From Deinococcus malanensis (lineage in GTDB: Bacteria; Deinococcota; Deinococci; Deinococcales; Deinococcaceae), in assembly GCF_014647655.1 (NCBI RefSeq), contig NZ_BMPP01000042.1, forward strand, positions 1 to 8,302: 8,302 nt of DNA, read 5' to 3'. Position numbers and translations under genes: made by a program. Shown here piece after piece: positions 6,427-8,302 of the stretch. The notes under the pieces were generated by a model. The model did no database searches. It was not told the DNA's origin and saw nothing but the letters and a program-made list of their open reading frames with translations. Each line of letters starts with the position of its first letter. The stretch's first letter is position 1.

Positions 6427-6788
6427 CTCCCCAACTTACAGAGTCCGGTAGTAACGCTAATCCTGACCGCATACCTGTTGAAATCCCGGTATCGGACGCG
6501 GCGCCACTCTACCAGCGCTTGAGTCGCAAAGAGGCGCGGCTCCGAGAAGAATAGTACGAAGACCTCACCCACTTGGCCCGCCGGCTGAACCGCCGCAAGG
6601 TGAGAGGGACCTCAGAACGGATCACTGAAAACACGCTGATCAGCGACCTCCTCCTGAACCATCAGGATGGCCTTGTCGGCAGCACTGAAACGGAACTGCT
6701 GGCCAGTTTGCGTCAAGAACTCAAGAGCGCGCCGAGCCGAGCACCTCTGGTAACGGCGAATGTTGGTCCCCATTCATGTCCTGGTTAG
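6423..6788 (+). pseudogene. Small gene interrupted by an in-frame amber codon (possible ribbon-helix-helix protein)
   Basis: A GTG at 6423 overlaps the kinase stop (GTGA) and opens a frame ending at TAG 6552-6554 after 43 residues. The same frame continues without another stop to TAG 6786. The two halves read as one protein: RIPVEIPVSDAAPLYQRLSRKEARLREE, the amber, then YEDLTHLARRLNRRK, ERITENTLISDLLLNHQDGL and STETELLASL. The pattern of a short strand, helices and ITENTLI suggests a ribbon-helix-helix-like DNA-binding protein. From memory it resembles a small-protein family common on Deinococcus replicons, where TLI is normally followed by a few more residues before DLLL; a short deletion there is possible. 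A single C-to-T change (CAG to TAG) would explain the stop. A product from the TTG at 6573 alone would lack the strand. It is most likely a pseudogene; readthrough is a less likely alternative. Function is inferred. Confidence 0.6.
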
Positions 6789-6879
6789 ATCGCATGCCCA
6801 TGTGGTGGAGGTGCGGCGGCATATCTTCGCCCTTGTGACTTCCACAATGCCCCTTCCAGGAGCGTCAGCTTGAGTTCAA

Positions 6880-6902
6880 GGCTCCACCGTTCCCGGTGGG
6901 CC
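6880..6902. repeat. Inverted repeat upstream of the transporter promoter
   Basis: CCACCG (6884-6889) and CGGTGG (6894-6899) form a perfect stem around TTCC. GGC (6880-6882) and GCC (6900-6902) extend it across a single bulged T, giving 9 pairs. It ends 9 bp before the -10 box, over the place where a -35 element would lie. This position favours an operator or regulator site. A terminator for the upstream broken gene is the alternative, but no T-run follows. Confidence 0.45.
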
Positions 6903-6908
6903 ACGACG

Positions 6909-6921
6909 GCCTATGATAGGC
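6909..6921 (+). promoter_or_regulatory. Palindrome overlapping a -10 box (transporter promoter/operator)
   Basis: GCCTATGATAGGC is a perfect 6-bp inverted repeat around a central G, and it contains TATGAT (6912-6917), a close match to the -10 consensus. Transcription would start near 6923-6925, leaving a leader of about 58 bases before the ATG at 6982. A repressor bound to the palindrome would block RNA polymerase. No clear -35 hexamer exists 17 bp upstream; that space holds the inverted repeat at 6880-6902. Confidence 0.5.
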
Positions 6922-6964
6922 AACCCGCAGGTGCGGCGCTGCCTCACTCTTTCGGGCAGTTCTC

Positions 6965-6973
6965 AAGGTGGGG
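6965..6973 (+). promoter_or_regulatory. Ribosome binding site supporting the transporter start
   Basis: AAGGTGGGG can pair with the CACCU part of the 16S rRNA 3' end. It ends 8 nt before ATG 6982 (11 nt from AAGGTG). It supports this start over the in-frame ATG at 6913, which lies inside the -10 palindrome. Confidence 0.45.
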
Positions 6974-6981
6974 CCGCCAGA

Positions 6982-8181
6982 ATGCCTGACAGGCCGGGCA
7001 TCACCCACGCTGCGCCTTACAGCGCACTGGTGGCCGGGCTGATCACTGTCCTCGTCAGTGCCTCCAGCAACCTTCCCCTGTTTGTGCAGATGGTCGCCGC
7101 GCTGCACTTCACGGCGGATCAGGCGGTCAGCAGCCTGACCAGCATGTACCTCACCCTCGCCCTTCTGGGCGCCGGCCTGAGCCTGCTGTACCGCGCGCCC
7201 ATCATCCTCGGCTGGAACACCGCTGGCCTCGCGCTCCTCATCGCGGAAGGTTCCCGCTTCACACCTGGTGAGGCGGTCGGGGCCCTGATGGCTGCGGCGC
7301 TGATCCTCACGCTGCTCGGCCTGACCGGTCTGTTCGACTGGATCGCCCGTCACCTCCCCCCACCCCTGGCGTCCGCTCTGCTGGCAGGCATGCTGCTGCC
7401 GTTTGTCCTGCGCGGCCTGAGTGCAGTTCCGGCGGCACCTGAACTGCTGCTCCCCATGGTCGCGGCCTACCTGCTGGGCCGGGCTTTCGTGCCCCGCTGG
7501 GCGGTCCCCCTGGCCCTCGTCGCCGGAATGGGCGCTACCGTGCTGACTGGAGCGACGCTCATCGGCTCGCTTCCACCTGCGGGAACTGCCGGACTCTTGA
7601 GCTTCATCTGGCCGGTGTTTGACGCGCACGCCATGCTCGTGATTACCGTGCCGAGCGTGCTGCTGGCGGTGGCGTCGCAGCATCTACCGGGCCTCGCGAT
7701 CCTGAGCGCCTCTGGGTACGGGCAGGTTCCCCCACGGCCCCTGGTGTCCCTGACCGGCCTCGGGGCACTGCTCGCGGCCCCATTCGGAAGTATCACCCTG
7801 AATCTCGCGGCAATCACATCTGCAATTTCCACGGGCCCCGACGCCCATCCGGATCCGGCGAAACGGTACGTGGCCGGATTGAGCTGCGCCGCCGGATACG
7901 GGATGCTGGGCCTGAATGCCGGGGCGCTGCTTGGGCTGGCGAGTGTGTTTCCAGCCCCGCTGATGCAGGGTCTGGCGGGTCTGGCACTGCTGGGACCGCT
8001 GCTGGTGGGCCGTGAGGGCACCATGGTGGCCGAGACGCGTTGGCGGGAAGCAGCTCTGCTGACCCTGGTGGTCACGGCTTCCGGGATCACGGTGCTGGGC
8101 CTGAGTGCCCCAATCTGGGGGCTCACACTCGGGTGGGGTCTGGCGTGCCTAAGCGGCTGGCGGGAACGCCACGCGAGGTAA
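6982..8181 (+). CDS. benE: BenE-family inner-membrane transporter (benzoate/H+ symporter-like)
   Basis: This 399-residue protein, about the usual length for the family, is almost wholly hydrophobic with roughly 11-12 membrane segments. BenE proteins import benzoate with protons across the inner membrane. Family hallmarks are clear. The early motif APIILGWNTAG covers ~72-82, and the signature FGSITLNLAAITSAIS starts at 268, followed by GPDAHPDPAKR at 285-295. Next comes the Gly-rich GYGMLGLNAGALLGL and the late MQGLAGLALLGPLL. The start at ATG 6982 gives MPDRPGITHAAPYSALVAGLI, entering the first membrane helix directly, and has a ribosome binding site. The 23 extra residues from ATG 6913 are polar and overlap the promoter. 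No benzoate dioxygenase or catechol genes are visible nearby, so the substrate is inferred from family only. A palindromic promoter suggests repression or induction by substrate. Family assignment is strong; the symbol denotes the family. Confidence 0.9.
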   Translation: MPDRPGITHAAPYSALVAGLITVLVSASSNLPLFVQMVAALHFTADQAVSSLTSMYLTLALLGAGLSLLYRAPIILGWNTAGLALLIAEGSRFTPGEAVGALMAAALILTLLGLTGLFDWIARHLPPPLASALLAGMLLPFVLRGLSAVPAAPELLLPMVAAYLLGRAFVPRWAVPLALVAGMGATVLTGATLIGSLPPAGTAGLLSFIWPVFDAHAMLVITVPSVLLAVASQHLPGLAILSASGYGQVPPRPLVSLTGLGALLAAPFGSITLNLAAITSAISTGPDAHPDPAKRYVAGLSCAAGYGMLGLNAGALLGLASVFPAPLMQGLAGLALLGPLLVGREGTMVAETRWREAALLTLVVTASGITVLGLSAPIWGLTLGWGLACLSGWRERHAR

Positions 8182-8182
8182 C

Positions 8183-8302
8183 GCCCTTCAGCAACTCCTC
8201 GCGCTGGACGATGCGGCGTACACTGCTCGGACCCTCAATGCGCTGGAATCCATCGCGGCGACGGCGGCGGAACTGGCCGTTCTGTTGCAGGACAGCTACG
8301 GC
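8183..8302 (+). CDS. Possible coding region running off the window edge
   Basis: The frame is open from 8183 to the last base. It reads LQQLLALDDAAYTARTLN and then an Ala-rich helical stretch ending LAVLLQDSYG. Third codon positions are strongly GC-rich, as expected for real coding sequence in this genome. No ATG, GTG or TTG start lies between the upstream stop (8150-8152) and the window end, so it may be a gene fragment or chance. I do not recognise the product. Confidence 0.22.

Noticed and set aside
6760..6873. 37-codon ATG frame after the broken small gene
   Set aside because: No ribosome binding site or -10 box at the right spacing and no recognisable similarity; likely chance.
6865..7683. 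Long minus-strand frame antisense to the transporter
   Set aside because: Its Arg/Gln/Gly-rich translation is typical of the strand opposite a GC-rich membrane-protein gene; the BenE frame clearly is the coding one.
1..8302. CRISPR array, tRNA, rRNA or intact insertion sequence
   Set aside because: No regularly spaced repeats, no cloverleaf or rRNA-like sequence and no transposase frame were seen.

Overview
The window looks like a high-GC, plasmid- or accessory-type segment from a Deinococcus-like bacterium. This rests on three inferences: two soluble PAS/GAF-type histidine kinases with an Rcp1-type single-domain response regulator; start codons sitting 5-7 nt behind a TANNNT -10 box, the leaderless layout known to be common in Deinococcus; and a small broken gene resembling, from memory, a family common on Deinococcus replicons. 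No marker gene settles the taxonomy.

Layout. Positions 1-543 are the C-terminal end of a PAS-domain signalling protein that starts outside the window. A ~480-base gene-free stretch follows. Positions 1028-2449 (+) encode a soluble histidine kinase with a long helical N-terminus. Converging on it is a small response regulator, 2490-2924 (-). Positions ~3188-3417 (+) hold the decayed 3' end of a PfkB-family sugar kinase. Positions 3418-3981 are non-coding but rich in inverted repeats, with one pair of direct repeats. Positions 3982-6426 (+) encode a large PAS-PAS-GAF-GAF histidine kinase. Its stop codon overlaps the GTG start of a small gene broken by an amber codon (6423-6788). Positions 6982-8181 (+) encode a BenE-family membrane transporter behind a palindromic promoter. 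The last 120 bases may begin another coding region.

How the genes work together. Both kinases carry HisKA and HATPase_c domains but no receiver, while the response regulator carries a receiver but no output domain. A phosphorelay from one or both kinases to this regulator is the obvious hypothesis, but nothing in the sequence proves the pairing. The BenE transporter has no benzoate-catabolism genes beside it here, so its substrate and any link to the signalling genes are open. Two gene remnants (PfkB and the amber-interrupted small gene) and long non-coding spacers suggest a region shaped by rearrangement. I found no CRISPR array, tRNA, rRNA or intact insertion sequence. I did not find a clearly new multi-gene system; the best leads are the structured spacer at 3490-3715, the broken small gene and the palindromic benE promoter.
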